Both the position numbers and the translations under genes were made by a program. From contig JACADZ010000041.1 of NCBI GenBank assembly GCA_013389105.1, positions 1 to 38,220 of the forward strand: a stretch of 38,220 bases of DNA, read 5' to 3'. Source of the stretch: Parvularculaceae bacterium. Its GTDB lineage: Bacteria; Pseudomonadota; Alphaproteobacteria; Caulobacterales; Parvularculaceae. This document shows, piece by piece, positions 25,036 to 33,049 of this stretch; positions within the stretch are counted from its first letter, which is position 1; every line of letters begins with the position of its first letter. Below the pieces are notes generated by a model. The model saw nothing but the letters and a program-made list of their open reading frames with translations. It searched no databases and was not told the DNA's origin.

Positions 25036-25926
25036 ATGATCCCGCTTGATGACTGGCGCGGCGCGGCGCGCGTCGCCATGATCGGCGGCTACCGCATCGC
25101 CTGGTGGGCCGACGGAGAACAGGACGACAACAGGCCCAATCTCCTGCTCATCCACGGCTACCCGACCTCGTCCTGGGACTGGACCGCAATGTGGCGGCCG
25201 CTCAGCGCGCATTTCCGACTGATCGCCGCCGACATGCTCGGCTTCGGCCTTTCCGACAAACCCAAGACCATCGGCTATTCGATCCTAGCGCAGGCGGATC
25301 TTCAGGAGGCGCTGCTCGCACAGGCGGGCCTCGCCGAGGCGCATATCCTCGCTCACGATTACGGCGACACCGTCGCGCAGGAACTGCTGGCGCGCCAGAA
25401 CGAGGGATCGCTAAGTTTCCTCATCAGGTCTGTGTGCTTCCTCAACGGCGGCCTCTTTCCCGAACAGCATCGCGCGCGCCCAATTCAAAAATTCGGTCTC
25501 TCGCCGCTCGGCCCGCTCCTGTCGGTCCTGATGTCGAAAGACCGCCTGCGCGCCGGCCTCGACGAGATTTTCGGGCCTCGCACCAAGGCGAGCGACGCCG
25601 AGATCGACGCTCACTGGACGATGATCAATGAAAAGGGCGGTCGTTTCATTCTGCACAAGCTCCTGCACTATATCCCCGAACGCATCGCCCGCCGCGACCG
25701 CTGGGTCGGCGCGCTCAAGAATGCGAAAGTCCCGCTGCGGCTGATCGACGGCGGGGCCGATCCTGTCTCCGGCGCGCATCTCTATGCGTATTACCGCGAA
25801 CAGATTCCGAACGCCGACGCCGCTTTGCTCCCGGAGATCGGACATTATCCGCAGACCGAAGCGCCCGCCGAAACGCTGCGGCTGTTCCTTGAGTTCCACC
25901 GCAAAATGAGGACTCTGGCGGCATGA
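25036..25926 (+). CDS. MEST-like alpha/beta hydrolase
   Basis: A 296-residue alpha/beta hydrolase. The oxyanion segment LLIHGYPTSSWDW (residues 37-49) and the nucleophile elbow AHDYGDTVAQELL, with Asp108 as nucleophile, are those of the epoxide hydrolase/haloalkane dehalogenase group. His270 (EIGHYPQTEAP) is the likely catalytic base. The segment FLNGGLFPEQHRARPIQK is characteristic of the branch containing the vertebrate imprinted protein MEST, whose substrate is unknown. It starts 18 bp after purD and its stop overlaps the next ATG. Confidence 0.85.
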   Translation: MIPLDDWRGAARVAMIGGYRIAWWADGEQDDNRPNLLLIHGYPTSSWDWTAMWRPLSAHFRLIAADMLGFGLSDKPKTIGYSILAQADLQEALLAQAGLAEAHILAHDYGDTVAQELLARQNEGSLSFLIRSVCFLNGGLFPEQHRARPIQKFGLSPLGPLLSVLMSKDRLRAGLDEIFGPRTKASDAEIDAHWTMINEKGGRFILHKLLHYIPERIARRDRWVGALKNAKVPLRLIDGGADPVSGAHLYAYYREQIPNADAALLPEIGHYPQTEAPAETLRLFLEFHRKMRTLAA

Positions 25927-26207
25927 ACGCTTTTCTGACGGTCTTTCTGTCGGTTTTTCTCGCCGAACTCGGCGATAAGACGCAGCTCGCCACGCTCCTG
26001 TTCGCGGCCGAGGGCGAACGCTCCAGGGGGCTCGTCTTTGTCGCCGCTGCGAGCGCGCTTGTCGCTTCGACGGCGCTCGCCGTGCTGCTGGGCGGCGCAG
26101 CCGAGCGATACCTGTCGGCGCTGCCGCTCAGGCTCATCGCGGGGATCGGCTTCATGGTGATCGGCGCGCTCATCGTTATTGAGCATTTCGCCAGGGCCGG
26201 CGCATGA
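25923..26207 (+). CDS. Half-size GDT1/TMEM165 family membrane protein
   Basis: A 94-residue membrane protein with three hydrophobic segments and the family motif Glu-Leu-Gly-Asp-Lys-Thr at residues 15-20 (AELGDKTQLATLL). GDT1/TMEM165 (UPF0016) proteins are Mn2+/Ca2+ transporters with two such motifs. A single-repeat protein must work as a dimer or with a partner, and no second half-gene is next to it. ATG 25923 overlaps the hydrolase stop, and its stop overlaps the next ATG, both by four bases. Confidence 0.88.
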   Translation: MNAFLTVFLSVFLAELGDKTQLATLLFAAEGERSRGLVFVAAASALVASTALAVLLGGAAERYLSALPLRLIAGIGFMVIGALIVIEHFARAGA

Positions 26208-27271
26208 GCGGCAAGCCTCAGGCCGACTTTACGGGCGTCGCCCCGGCCCCCGCGCATCTTGCCATCGACGTGGGGGCGCTCGATGCGTTCATGCGTGAGG
26301 CCGTGGCGGACTATCAGGGGCCGGTGAGCGTTCAGAAATTCAAGGGCGGACAGTCAAACCCCACCTATCTGCTGACGACGCCGCGCAAGAAGTACGTCCT
26401 GAGGCGCAAGCCCCCTGGCCAGCTCCTCCCGTCGGCGCATGCGGTCGATCGCGAATATCGGGTCATGACGGCGCTGCACGGTCTCGGCTTCCCGGCCCCG
26501 AAAACCCACGTGCTGTGCGAGGACGCCTCGGTCATCGGAACGGCCTTCTTCATCATGGATTTCATCGAAGGACGCATCTTCTGGGACGCGAGCCTGGCCG
26601 ACGCCCGCCGGGACGAGCGGCGCCCCCTCTACCACTCCCTCACGGACACCCTCGCCGACCTGCACCTCGTCGACTACGCGAAGATCGGCCTCGGCGACTA
26701 CGGCAAGCCCGGCAACTATTTCGCCCGCCAGATCGACCGCTGGACAAAGCAGTATCGCGCCGCTGAAACCGAGCGCATCGACGAGATGGAGCGCCTCGCC
26801 GCGTGGCTCCCCGGCGCCGTTCCCGAACGGGAGACGACCTCGATCGTCCATGGCGATTTCCGGTTCGACAACGTCATCATGCATCCGAGCGAACCCAGAA
26901 CGCTCGCCGTGCTCGACTGGGAGCTTTCGACCCTTGGGAATCCGCTCGCGGATTTCACCTATTACCTGATGGCGTGGCACTTTCCGCCGACCGTGCGCGG
27001 CGGTCTCGCCGGGCTCGATCTCGACGCGCTGGCGATTCCGACCCTCGCCGAGATCGCCGAGCGCTACCAGCGGCGCACCGGGCTCGACGCGCTCGGCCAG
27101 CTCGATTTCTGCCTCGCCTACAACATGTTCCGTCTGGCCGCGATCGTGCAGGGCGTTTACGCGCGCGGCCTTCAGGGCAACGCCTCCTCGGAGCATGCAA
27201 CCCAACTCGGCGCGCAGATCAAGATGCTCGCAGCCCTCGCCTGGGGCTATGCGCGACAGGCCGGGGCATGA
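26204..27271 (+). CDS. ACAD10/11-type aminoglycoside-phosphotransferase-fold kinase
   Basis: A 355-residue APH-fold kinase-like protein. The N-lobe has KFKGGQSNPTYLL and KKYVLRRKPPGQLL, the catalytic loop is IVHGDFRFDNVIMHP, and the metal-binding segment is VLDWELSTLGNPLADF. This matches the kinase domain of ACAD10/ACAD11 and its bacterial stand-alone relatives, which phosphorylate 4-hydroxyacyl-CoAs so that the hydroxyl can be moved or removed in fatty-acid breakdown. No acyl-CoA dehydrogenase gene is adjacent. It starts within the stop of the GDT1 gene (ATGA). Confidence 0.87.
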   Translation: MSGKPQADFTGVAPAPAHLAIDVGALDAFMREAVADYQGPVSVQKFKGGQSNPTYLLTTPRKKYVLRRKPPGQLLPSAHAVDREYRVMTALHGLGFPAPKTHVLCEDASVIGTAFFIMDFIEGRIFWDASLADARRDERRPLYHSLTDTLADLHLVDYAKIGLGDYGKPGNYFARQIDRWTKQYRAAETERIDEMERLAAWLPGAVPERETTSIVHGDFRFDNVIMHPSEPRTLAVLDWELSTLGNPLADFTYYLMAWHFPPTVRGGLAGLDLDALAIPTLAEIAERYQRRTGLDALGQLDFCLAYNMFRLAAIVQGVYARGLQGNASSEHATQLGAQIKMLAALAWGYARQAGA

Positions 27272-27349
27272 AAGCGCCTCCGTGCCCGACGTCACAGACT
27301 TCGAGGAGGAGGGGCGACCCTATATCGCGGCGTATGGGGAGTTGGGCAC

Positions 27350-27997
27350 ATGAGCGTCAGCCGTCGCAACATGATCCTCGGAACCGCCGCGGCGGGGTTG
27401 GCGACCATTCGGCCGGCGTCAGCCGAAATCCAGTGTCAGCCTTATCAGCCCGGCGTCAATTTTTGCAGGGTCGGCGTGCCGACCATCCGGGTGGACGCCG
27501 CGCGGCCGCCCGACCAGCAATGCAGGATGTGGTGCTGGGCGGCCTGCATCGAGGCGATCTTCCGCATAAACGGACACCGGGTGCGACAATCCAGAATTGT
27601 TGAGAAGGTGTTCGGATCGCCGGACATATGCGAGCCGGCGGACGGCGCCCAGATCGCCTATGCCGTCAACGGCGCCTGGACTTCCGACGACGGCGAGTCG
27701 TTTTACGCGGAGGCGCAGACGCTGCTCGATCTCCGGATGGGCGTCTGGATTCCGAACGCGGGCGCCGCAGTCGCCCAGATTCTGGCGCAGGGCGAACCGC
27801 TCATCAACGGCGCCGTCGGCCATGCAACCGTCCTGACCGGGATGGAGTATCTGGCTGACATCTACGGCAACGGCCAGATCCTCGCTCTGATCGTTCGCGA
27901 TCCCTGGAATCCCGGCGGCTCAGGCGCAGTAAGGAGGCTTCTGCAACCCAATGAGGCCTACGGAACGTTTCTGATCACGCGCGTCCTCGTGCAATAG
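27350..27997 (+). CDS. Tat-exported papain-like (C39-type) cysteine protease
   Basis: A 215-residue protein. A twin-arginine signal (SRRNMILGTAAAGLATIRPASA) predicts export in the folded state. The mature part has a papain-fold catalytic pattern: a glutamine and cysteine in DQQCRMWCWAACIEAIF (Cys62 probably catalytic), His158 in GAVGHATVLTGM, and Asp184 in VRDPWNPGG. This resembles Peptidase_C39-like/C70 domains. There is no ABC transporter next to it, so it is not a bacteriocin-processing exporter domain; a free periplasmic protease or cross-linking enzyme is more likely. GGGGAG lies about 12 bases before ATG 27350. Confidence 0.78.
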   Translation: MSVSRRNMILGTAAAGLATIRPASAEIQCQPYQPGVNFCRVGVPTIRVDAARPPDQQCRMWCWAACIEAIFRINGHRVRQSRIVEKVFGSPDICEPADGAQIAYAVNGAWTSDDGESFYAEAQTLLDLRMGVWIPNAGAAVAQILAQGEPLINGAVGHATVLTGMEYLADIYGNGQILALIVRDPWNPGGSGAVRRLLQPNEAYGTFLITRVLVQ

Positions 27998-28055
27998 ACG
28001 GACCCGCGCCGCGCCGCCGCGGCTGCCGGCCCTGGGACAGATGCGCCTTGACTGC

Positions 28056-28096
28056 AGAGCATGGCGCCGTGATTTGGAATCACGGCTCCATGCTCT
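28056..28096. repeat. Perfect-armed hairpin after the C39-like gene
   Basis: The 41-bp sequence has outer arms AGAGCATGG/CCATGCTCT and inner arms CGTGATT/AATCACG around a TGG loop, separated by a 3-by-3 internal bulge. It is followed by CTCTTTGG. The position between convergent genes suits a transcription terminator or a palindromic repeat of the Hyphomicrobiales type (AGAGCATG at one end is a common start of these). Confidence 0.65.
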
Positions 28097-28110
28097 ACTC
28101 TTTGGTTGTC

Positions 28111-28162
28111 GCGGCGCTTTTTCGCAAAACCGCGTCCGCTTTTGCGCACGCCGCTCTAAATC
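28111..28162. repeat. Palindromic intergenic repeat, copy B
   Basis: Outer arms GCGGCG/CGCCGC and inner arms CGCAAAA/TTTTGCG form a long stem. The right half aligns with copy A at 22189-22228. The last bases CTCTAAATC supply the TAG stop of thiG on the minus strand, just as copy A supplies the stop of its neighbour. Together with the hairpin at 28056-28096 it fills the space between the C39-like gene and thiG. Confidence 0.62.
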
Positions 28163-28929
28163 AGACCGGCGAGCGGCGAGGAGGGATCGGCGTAACGCTT
28201 CTTCGCCATGCGCCCGGCGAGATAGGCCTCTCGTCCCGCGATCACCGCGTGCCTCATCGCCGAGGCCATGAGGATCGGATCCTTCGCTTCTGCTATCGCC
28301 GTATTCATGAGAACGCCGTCGCAGCCGAGCTCCATGGCGACCGCGGCGTCTGAAGCCGTGCCGACGCCGGCGTCGACAATGACGGGTACGGAGGATTGCT
28401 CGACAATGAGGCGGATATTGACCGGATTGAGGATGCCGAGGCCTGAACCGATCAGCGAGCCCAGAGGCATGATCGCCGCGCAGCCCGCGTCTTCAAGCTT
28501 GCGGGCGTAAACGGGATCGTCCGAGCAGTAGACCATCACCTCAAACCCTTCCTTGAGCAGGAGTTTCGCCGCTTTGAGCGTCTCCTCCATGTCGGGATAG
28601 AGGGTTTTCGGATCGGCGAGGACTTCAAGCTTGACCAGCGTCCATCCGCCGGCCTCGCGCGCGAGCCGCAAGGTCCGGACTGCATCGTCGGCGGTGAAGC
28701 ATCCGGCCGTGTTGGGAAGATAGGTGAACTTCTTCGGACTGAGATAATCGACAAGCAGAGGCTTGTCCTTGTCCGTCAGGTTGACGCGCCGCACCGCGAC
28801 CGTGACCATCTCGGCGCCCGCCGCTTCGGCGGCCCGGGCGTTCTCCTCATAGGACTTGTATTTCCCCGTGCCGATGATGAGGCGCGAGGAGAATCGCCGA
28901 CCGGCGATGACGAGCGGCTTGTCGATCAT
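28156..28929 (-). CDS. thiG: Thiazole synthase
   Basis: A 257-residue TIM-barrel enzyme that makes the thiazole phosphate moiety of thiamine from deoxyxylulose phosphate, dehydroglycine and ThiS thiocarboxylate. Typical elements are [38 protein letters not shown], the Schiff-base lysine in TLVKLEVL (Lys100), and [19 protein letters not shown]. It is complete, with AAAGG before ATG 28929. thiS, thiO, thiC and thiE are not in the window, so this copy stands alone, 27 bp after an Lrp-type gene. No THI-box riboswitch was recognised in that 27-bp gap. Confidence 0.95.
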   Translation of the reverse strand: MIDKPLVIAGRRFSSRLIIGTGKYKSYEENARAAEAAGAEMVTVAVRRVNLTDKDKPLLVDYLSPKKFTYLPNTAGCFTADDAVRTLRLAREAGGWTLVKLEVLADPKTLYPDMEETLKAAKLLLKEGFEVMVYCSDDPVYARKLEDAGCAAIMPLGSLIGSGLGILNPVNIRLIVEQSSVPVIVDAGVGTASDAAVAMELGCDGVLMNTAIAEAKDPILMASAMRHAVIAGREAYLAGRMAKKRYADPSSPLAGLI

Positions 28930-28956
28930 GCCCCACCTTTGAGACGGGAGGCGCGG

Positions 28957-29424
28957 TCAGTCCAGCGGCAATTTCGTCGTGCATTTGATTTCGCGCAGCA
29001 CGATCGACGATCTCACCTGGCCGATGCCGGGCAGTTCTTCGAGGAAGCGCTGCAGGAAGCGGTCATAGGCGGCGATGTCCCGCGCCACGACCCGCAAGGT
29101 GAAGTCGGCGTCGCCAGTCGTGGCGCAGCATTCCGTCACCTCGGGGCGCTCCCGGATCTTCCGCTCGATTTCGGCGATGATTTGGGCGAACTGTTTCTCG
29201 ACCGTGACATGCACATAGGCCGAGACCGCGAGCCCGAGCTTTTGCCGGTCGAGCACCGCGCGATACCCGGCGATGAGCCCGCGTTCTTCAAGGCTTCTTT
29301 GCCGACGCCAGCAGGTCGCCGGCGACATGGCCGCCGCCGCCGCGAGGTCCTGCGCCGATAGGCGGCAATCCTCCTGAAGCGCAGCGAGAAGCCGTCGATC
29401 CTGCGGTGAAAGGTCTTCAGCCAT
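28957..29424 (-). CDS. Lrp/AsnC-family transcriptional regulator
   Basis: A 155-residue regulator. Residues 5-60 are the helix-turn-helix domain (SPQDRRLLAALQEDCRLSAQDLAA, then MSPATCWRRQRSLEERGLI). Residues 70-150 are the RAM amino-acid-binding domain (AVSAYVHVTVEKQ, then PEVTECCATTGDADFTLRV). It is divergent from the indolepyruvate oxidoreductase-aminotransferase unit and shares a 140-bp control region with it. A sensor of an aromatic amino acid controlling that unit is the natural reading, by analogy with other Lrp-type local regulators. thiG follows on the same strand. Confidence 0.9.
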   Translation of the reverse strand: MAEDLSPQDRRLLAALQEDCRLSAQDLAAAAAMSPATCWRRQRSLEERGLIAGYRAVLDRQKLGLAVSAYVHVTVEKQFAQIIAEIERKIRERPEVTECCATTGDADFTLRVVARDIAAYDRFLQRFLEELPGIGQVRSSIVLREIKCTTKLPLD

Positions 29425-29436
29425 TGCCGCCGTAGC

Positions 29437-29449
29437 ATGATAGAATCAT
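29437..29449. promoter_or_regulatory. Inverted repeat, candidate Lrp-type operator
   Basis: ATGAT-AGA-ATCAT is a perfect repeat with 5-bp arms, in the only AT-rich part (29434-29512) between the divergent lrp-like and oxidoreductase genes. Lrp-family proteins often bind AT-rich dyads of this kind near their own promoter. It lies 13 bp upstream of the regulator's ATG. Confidence 0.45.
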
Positions 29450-29565
29450 TTCATAATCGCAATGCATCCGATGAAAATTAATCTCGATCGACGGCGGCGG
29501 GCGAGTCCTTGATCTGATTTTGCATGGCGGGAGAGCCACAATCCGGGATAACGGGAGTTCTCGCC

Positions 29566-32500
29566 ATGGTCCTGACCGCGCCCCTCGACACCTACGAGCT
29601 GGACGACCGCTACCGGCGGGAGCGCGGCCGCGTCTTTCTCACCGGCAGCCAGGCGCTCGCCGCGATCCTGCTCGCGCAGCGCCGCCTGGATCGCGCCCAG
29701 GGCAAGAACACGGCGGGCTTCGTCAGCGGCTATCGCGGCTCGCCGCTCGGCGGGGTCGATCAGGCGCTGTGGCGGGCAAGGAAGTTTCTCGACGCCGAGA
29801 ACATCACCTTTCTGCCCGCCATCAATGAGGACCTTGCGGCGACAGCCGTCCTCGGGACCCAACAGGTCGAGGCGGAAGCCGAACGCGCCGTCGATGGCGT
29901 CTTCGCGCTCTGGTACGGCAAGGGTCCGGGCGTCGATCGGGCCGGCGACGCGCTGCGCCACGGCAACGCCTATGGCTCGTCACCGAACGGGGGCGTCCTC
30001 GTCGTCGCCGGCGACGACCATGGCTGCGCCTCGTCGAGCATGTCGCACCAGTCCGACGTCGCCTTCATGACCTGGTACATGCCGACCCTGCATCCGGCTC
30101 ACGTCTCTGAATATATCGAGTACGGATTATGGGGTTACGCCGCCTCGCGCTTCTCGGGGCTGTGGATCGGTTTCAAGGCGATTTCCGAGGTCGTCGAAAG
30201 CGGGGCCAGCATCGAACTGCCCGAACTCCCGAGCTTTGCAACGCCGTCTGATTACACGCCGCCGCCGGGCGGACTCAATTTCCGGTGGCCGGACCTCCCC
30301 GGCATGCAGATCGAGCGGCGCATCGAAGAGAAGAAGGAGGCGGTGCTCGCCTTCGCTCGGGCCAATCCCATCGACCGCGCCGTCTGGGACGTCCCCGGCG
30401 CGCGTTACGGGATCATCACGACGGGCAAGGCGCATCGCGACGTCATGGAGGCGCTCGCCTATCTCGGCATCGACGAGAGGAAGGCGCGGGAGATCGGTCT
30501 CGACATCTACAAGGTCGGCATGGTCTGGCCGCTCGAATGCGCCGGCGCGCAGCGATTCATGGCGGGCAAGGAGGAGGTGCTCGTCGTCGAGGAGAAGCGC
30601 GGCATCATCGAAAGCCAGCTGAAGGAATATCTCTACGACCGACCGGTGGCGAAACCGAAACGCATTCTCGGCAAGCATGACGAGAACGGCGCGCCGCTGA
30701 TTTCCTGGGTCGACGAACTGGCGCCGTCCGGCCTCGCGCCGCTGATCGCCTGGCGCCTGCTGCTGCACTTTCCGCAGATGGATCTTTCGGCGGCGCTCGC
30801 CGATCTCAATGTGGCGCGCCGCAACGTTCATGGCCCGGGCGGGGCCAAGCGCCTCCCTTACTTCTGTTCGGGCTGTCCGCATAACAGCTCGACGAAAGTG
30901 CCGGAGGGATCGAAAGCCCTCGCCGGCATCGGTTGCCACTTCATGGCCTCGTGGATGGACCGCGAGACCTCCTCGCTCATCCAGATGGGCGGCGAAGGCG
31001 TGAACTGGGCCTCGAAATCCCTGTATCTGAAGGACCGGCCGCACATTTTCCAGAATCTCGGCGACGGGACCTACTTTCATTCCGGCTCGATGGCGATCCG
31101 GCAGGCGATCGCCGCGGGGACCAACATCACCTACAAGATCCTCTTCAACGACGCCGTCGCCATGACCGGCGGCCAGCCGGTCGACGGGACGATCAGTGTG
31201 CAGATGATCGCGGCGCAGCTCGCCGCGGAAGGCGTCAGGAAGATCGTCATCCTGAGCGACGATCCGGAGCGGATCCGCGCGATGCAAGGCGTGCCGGCCG
31301 GCGTCGAAATCGGCCATCGCGACGCTCTTGACCGCGTCCAGCGCGAACTGCGGGAAATTCCGGGCGTCACCGCGCTCATCTACGAGCAGGCTTGCGCCGC
31401 CGAAAAGCGGCGCAAGAGAAAGCGCGGCGACTATCCCGATCCCCAGAGGCGCATCTTCATCAACGAGCGCGTCTGCGAGGGCTGCGGCGACTGCTCGACC
31501 CAGTCGAATTGCCTTTCGATCGTTCCGGTCGAGACGCCGTTCGGGCGCAAGCGGCGGATCGACCAGTCGAGCTGCAACAAGGACTATTCCTGCGTCAAAG
31601 GCTTCTGCCCGAGCTTCGTGTCGGTGGAGGGCGGCGTGTTGCGCAGGCCGGAATCGCGCGCGCTCGGCGAACGCCTGACCTCGCTGCTCGCGGACCTGCC
31701 CGAGCCGCCGATCGGCGCGCTCGACCGCGCCCGCGACCTCCTCGTCGGCGGCGTCGGGGGCACCGGCGTCGTGACCATCGGGGCCGTGCTCGCGATGGCG
31801 GGGCATCTCGAAGGCAGGGGCGCCTCGGTTCTTGACTTCATGGGCTTTGCGCAGAAGGGAGGCGCCGTGCTTTCCTATGTGAGGCTCGCCCCGTCGCCCC
31901 GCGAACTCAACCAGGTGCGCGTCGATCAGGGACGGGCGGATGCGGCGATTCTCTGCGATCTCGTGGTCGGCACGGACGAGCGCGCCCTCGGCGTGATGCG
32001 GGCCGGCAGGACCAGGGCGGTCGCCAATCTCGACATCCAGCCGACCGCGGACTTCATACGTGACCGGAACATCGATTTCGGCGGGGCGCAGCGGCTGAAG
32101 GCGCTGAAGACCGCCTGCGGCGAGTCGTCCGTCGACGCCATCGACGCAAGCCTCCTCGCCGAACGGCTCCTCGGCGATCTCGTTTTCAGCAACATGTTGC
32201 TGCTGGGCTTCGCCTGGCAGAAGGGCCTCGCGCCGCTCTCGCGCGCGGCGATCGAACGCGCGATCGCGCTGAACGGCGTCGCGGTTGAGAAGAACCTCAA
32301 AGCCTTTGCGCTCGGCCGCGCCGCCGCCGTCGATCCGGCCGCTGTCGCCGAAGCCGCCGGGCTCGCCCCTGCGGCTCAAGGGGAGCCCTCCCTCGCCGAC
32401 CTGGTCGCCGCCCGGCGCGCGTTCCTCGCCGGCTACCAGAACGCCGCCTATGCCAGCCGCTACGGCGATTTCGTGGACGCGATCGCCGAGCGGGTCCGGA

Positions 32501-33039
32501 CCGTCGCTGGCGGCGAGCGCTTTGTGACGGCGGTCGCCCGCAATCTCTTCAAGCTGATGGCCTACAAGGACGAGTACGAAGTCGCGCGCCTCTACAGCGA
32601 TGGACAGTTCCGCAAGGACCTCGAAAGCGCTTTCGACGGCGACGTCCGGCTGAAATTTCACCTGGCGCCGCCGATCTTCAACAACGCCGTCGACGACCAG
32701 GGCCGGCCGAAGAAGCGCGAATTCGGTCCGTGGATGGGCGTGGCGCTCGCGGCGCTGGCGCGCCTCAGATTCCTGCGCGGCGGGCCGTTCGATCCCTTCG
32801 GCCGCACCGAGGAACGCCGCTTTGAACGCCGGCTCATCGAGGAGTACCGCGCGCGGATGGACGCGTTGAGCCGCACGCTTACCGCAGAAAATCTGGAGAC
32901 GGGCGTCGCCATCGCCTCGCTCCCCGACGATATTCGCGGCTATGGTCCGGTGAAGCTTGCGGCGGCGCGCCAAGCGGAAGAGAAGCTTAAGGCCCTCATG
33001 GTCAAATGGGACGGCGCCATGGTCCGCCAGGCCGCCTGA
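29566..33039 (+). CDS. Indolepyruvate ferredoxin oxidoreductase, fused alpha-beta chain
   Basis: A 1157-residue ThDP/Fe-S enzyme that oxidatively decarboxylates aryl pyruvates (phenyl-, hydroxyphenyl-, indolepyruvate) to aryl-acetyl-CoA and reduces ferredoxin. Order: pyrimidine-binding domain (GFVSGYRGSPLGGVDQAL), ThDP-binding domain (YFCSGCPHNSSTKVPEG, then GIGCHFMASWMD, QMGGEGVNW and LGDGTYFHSGSMA), ferredoxin-type cysteines (CEGCGDCSTQSNC and CNKDYSCVKGFC), and the gamma-like domain (VGGVGGTGVVTIGAVLAMAG). Start 29566 is preferred over 29524 because GGGAG lies 8 bases before it and the family begins near this point. The aminotransferase gene follows after 10 bp. The product for phenylalanine, phenylacetyl-CoA, is the substrate of the nearby PaaABCE. 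Confidence 0.94.
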   Translation: MVLTAPLDTYELDDRYRRERGRVFLTGSQALAAILLAQRRLDRAQGKNTAGFVSGYRGSPLGGVDQALWRARKFLDAENITFLPAINEDLAATAVLGTQQVEAEAERAVDGVFALWYGKGPGVDRAGDALRHGNAYGSSPNGGVLVVAGDDHGCASSSMSHQSDVAFMTWYMPTLHPAHVSEYIEYGLWGYAASRFSGLWIGFKAISEVVESGASIELPELPSFATPSDYTPPPGGLNFRWPDLPGMQIERRIEEKKEAVLAFARANPIDRAVWDVPGARYGIITTGKAHRDVMEALAYLGIDERKAREIGLDIYKVGMVWPLECAGAQRFMAGKEEVLVVEEKRGIIESQLKEYLYDRPVAKPKRILGKHDENGAPLISWVDELAPSGLAPLIAWRLLLHFPQMDLSAALADLNVARRNVHGPGGAKRLPYFCSGCPHNSSTKVPEGSKALAGIGCHFMASWMDRETSSLIQMGGEGVNWASKSLYLKDRPHIFQNLGDGTYFHSGSMAIRQAIAAGTNITYKILFNDAVAMTGGQPVDGTISVQMIAAQLAAEGVRKIVILSDDPERIRAMQGVPAGVEIGHRDALDRVQRELREIPGVTALIYEQACAAEKRRKRKRGDYPDPQRRIFINERVCEGCGDCSTQSNCLSIVPVETPFGRKRRIDQSSCNKDYSCVKGFCPSFVSVEGGVLRRPESRALGERLTSLLADLPEPPIGALDRARDLLVGGVGGTGVVTIGAVLAMAGHLEGRGASVLDFMGFAQKGGAVLSYVRLAPSPRELNQVRVDQGRADAAILCDLVVGTDERALGVMRAGRTRAVANLDIQPTADFIRDRNIDFGGAQRLKALKTACGESSVDAIDASLLAERLLGDLVFSNMLLLGFAWQKGLAPLSRAAIERAIALNGVAVEKNLKAFALGRAAAVDPAAVAEAAGLAPAAQGEPSLADLVAARRAFLAGYQNAAYASRYGDFVDAIAERVRTVAGGERFVTAVARNLFKLMAYKDEYEVARLYSDGQFRKDLESAFDGDVRLKFHLAPPIFNNAVDDQGRPKKREFGPWMGVALAALARLRFLRGGPFDPFGRTEERRFERRLIEEYRARMDALSRTLTAENLETGVAIASLPDDIRGYGPVKLAAARQAEEKLKALMVKWDGAMVRQAA

Positions 33040-33049
33040 AAGGAAACCG

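Noticed and set aside
23710-25212. 500-codon minus-strand frame opposite purD
   Set aside because: Same antisense effect; purD is complete and well conserved.
28930-28956. THI-box riboswitch ahead of thiG
   Set aside because: Only 27 bp separate thiG from the Lrp-type gene, too short for the aptamer, and no conserved THI-box sequence was seen.
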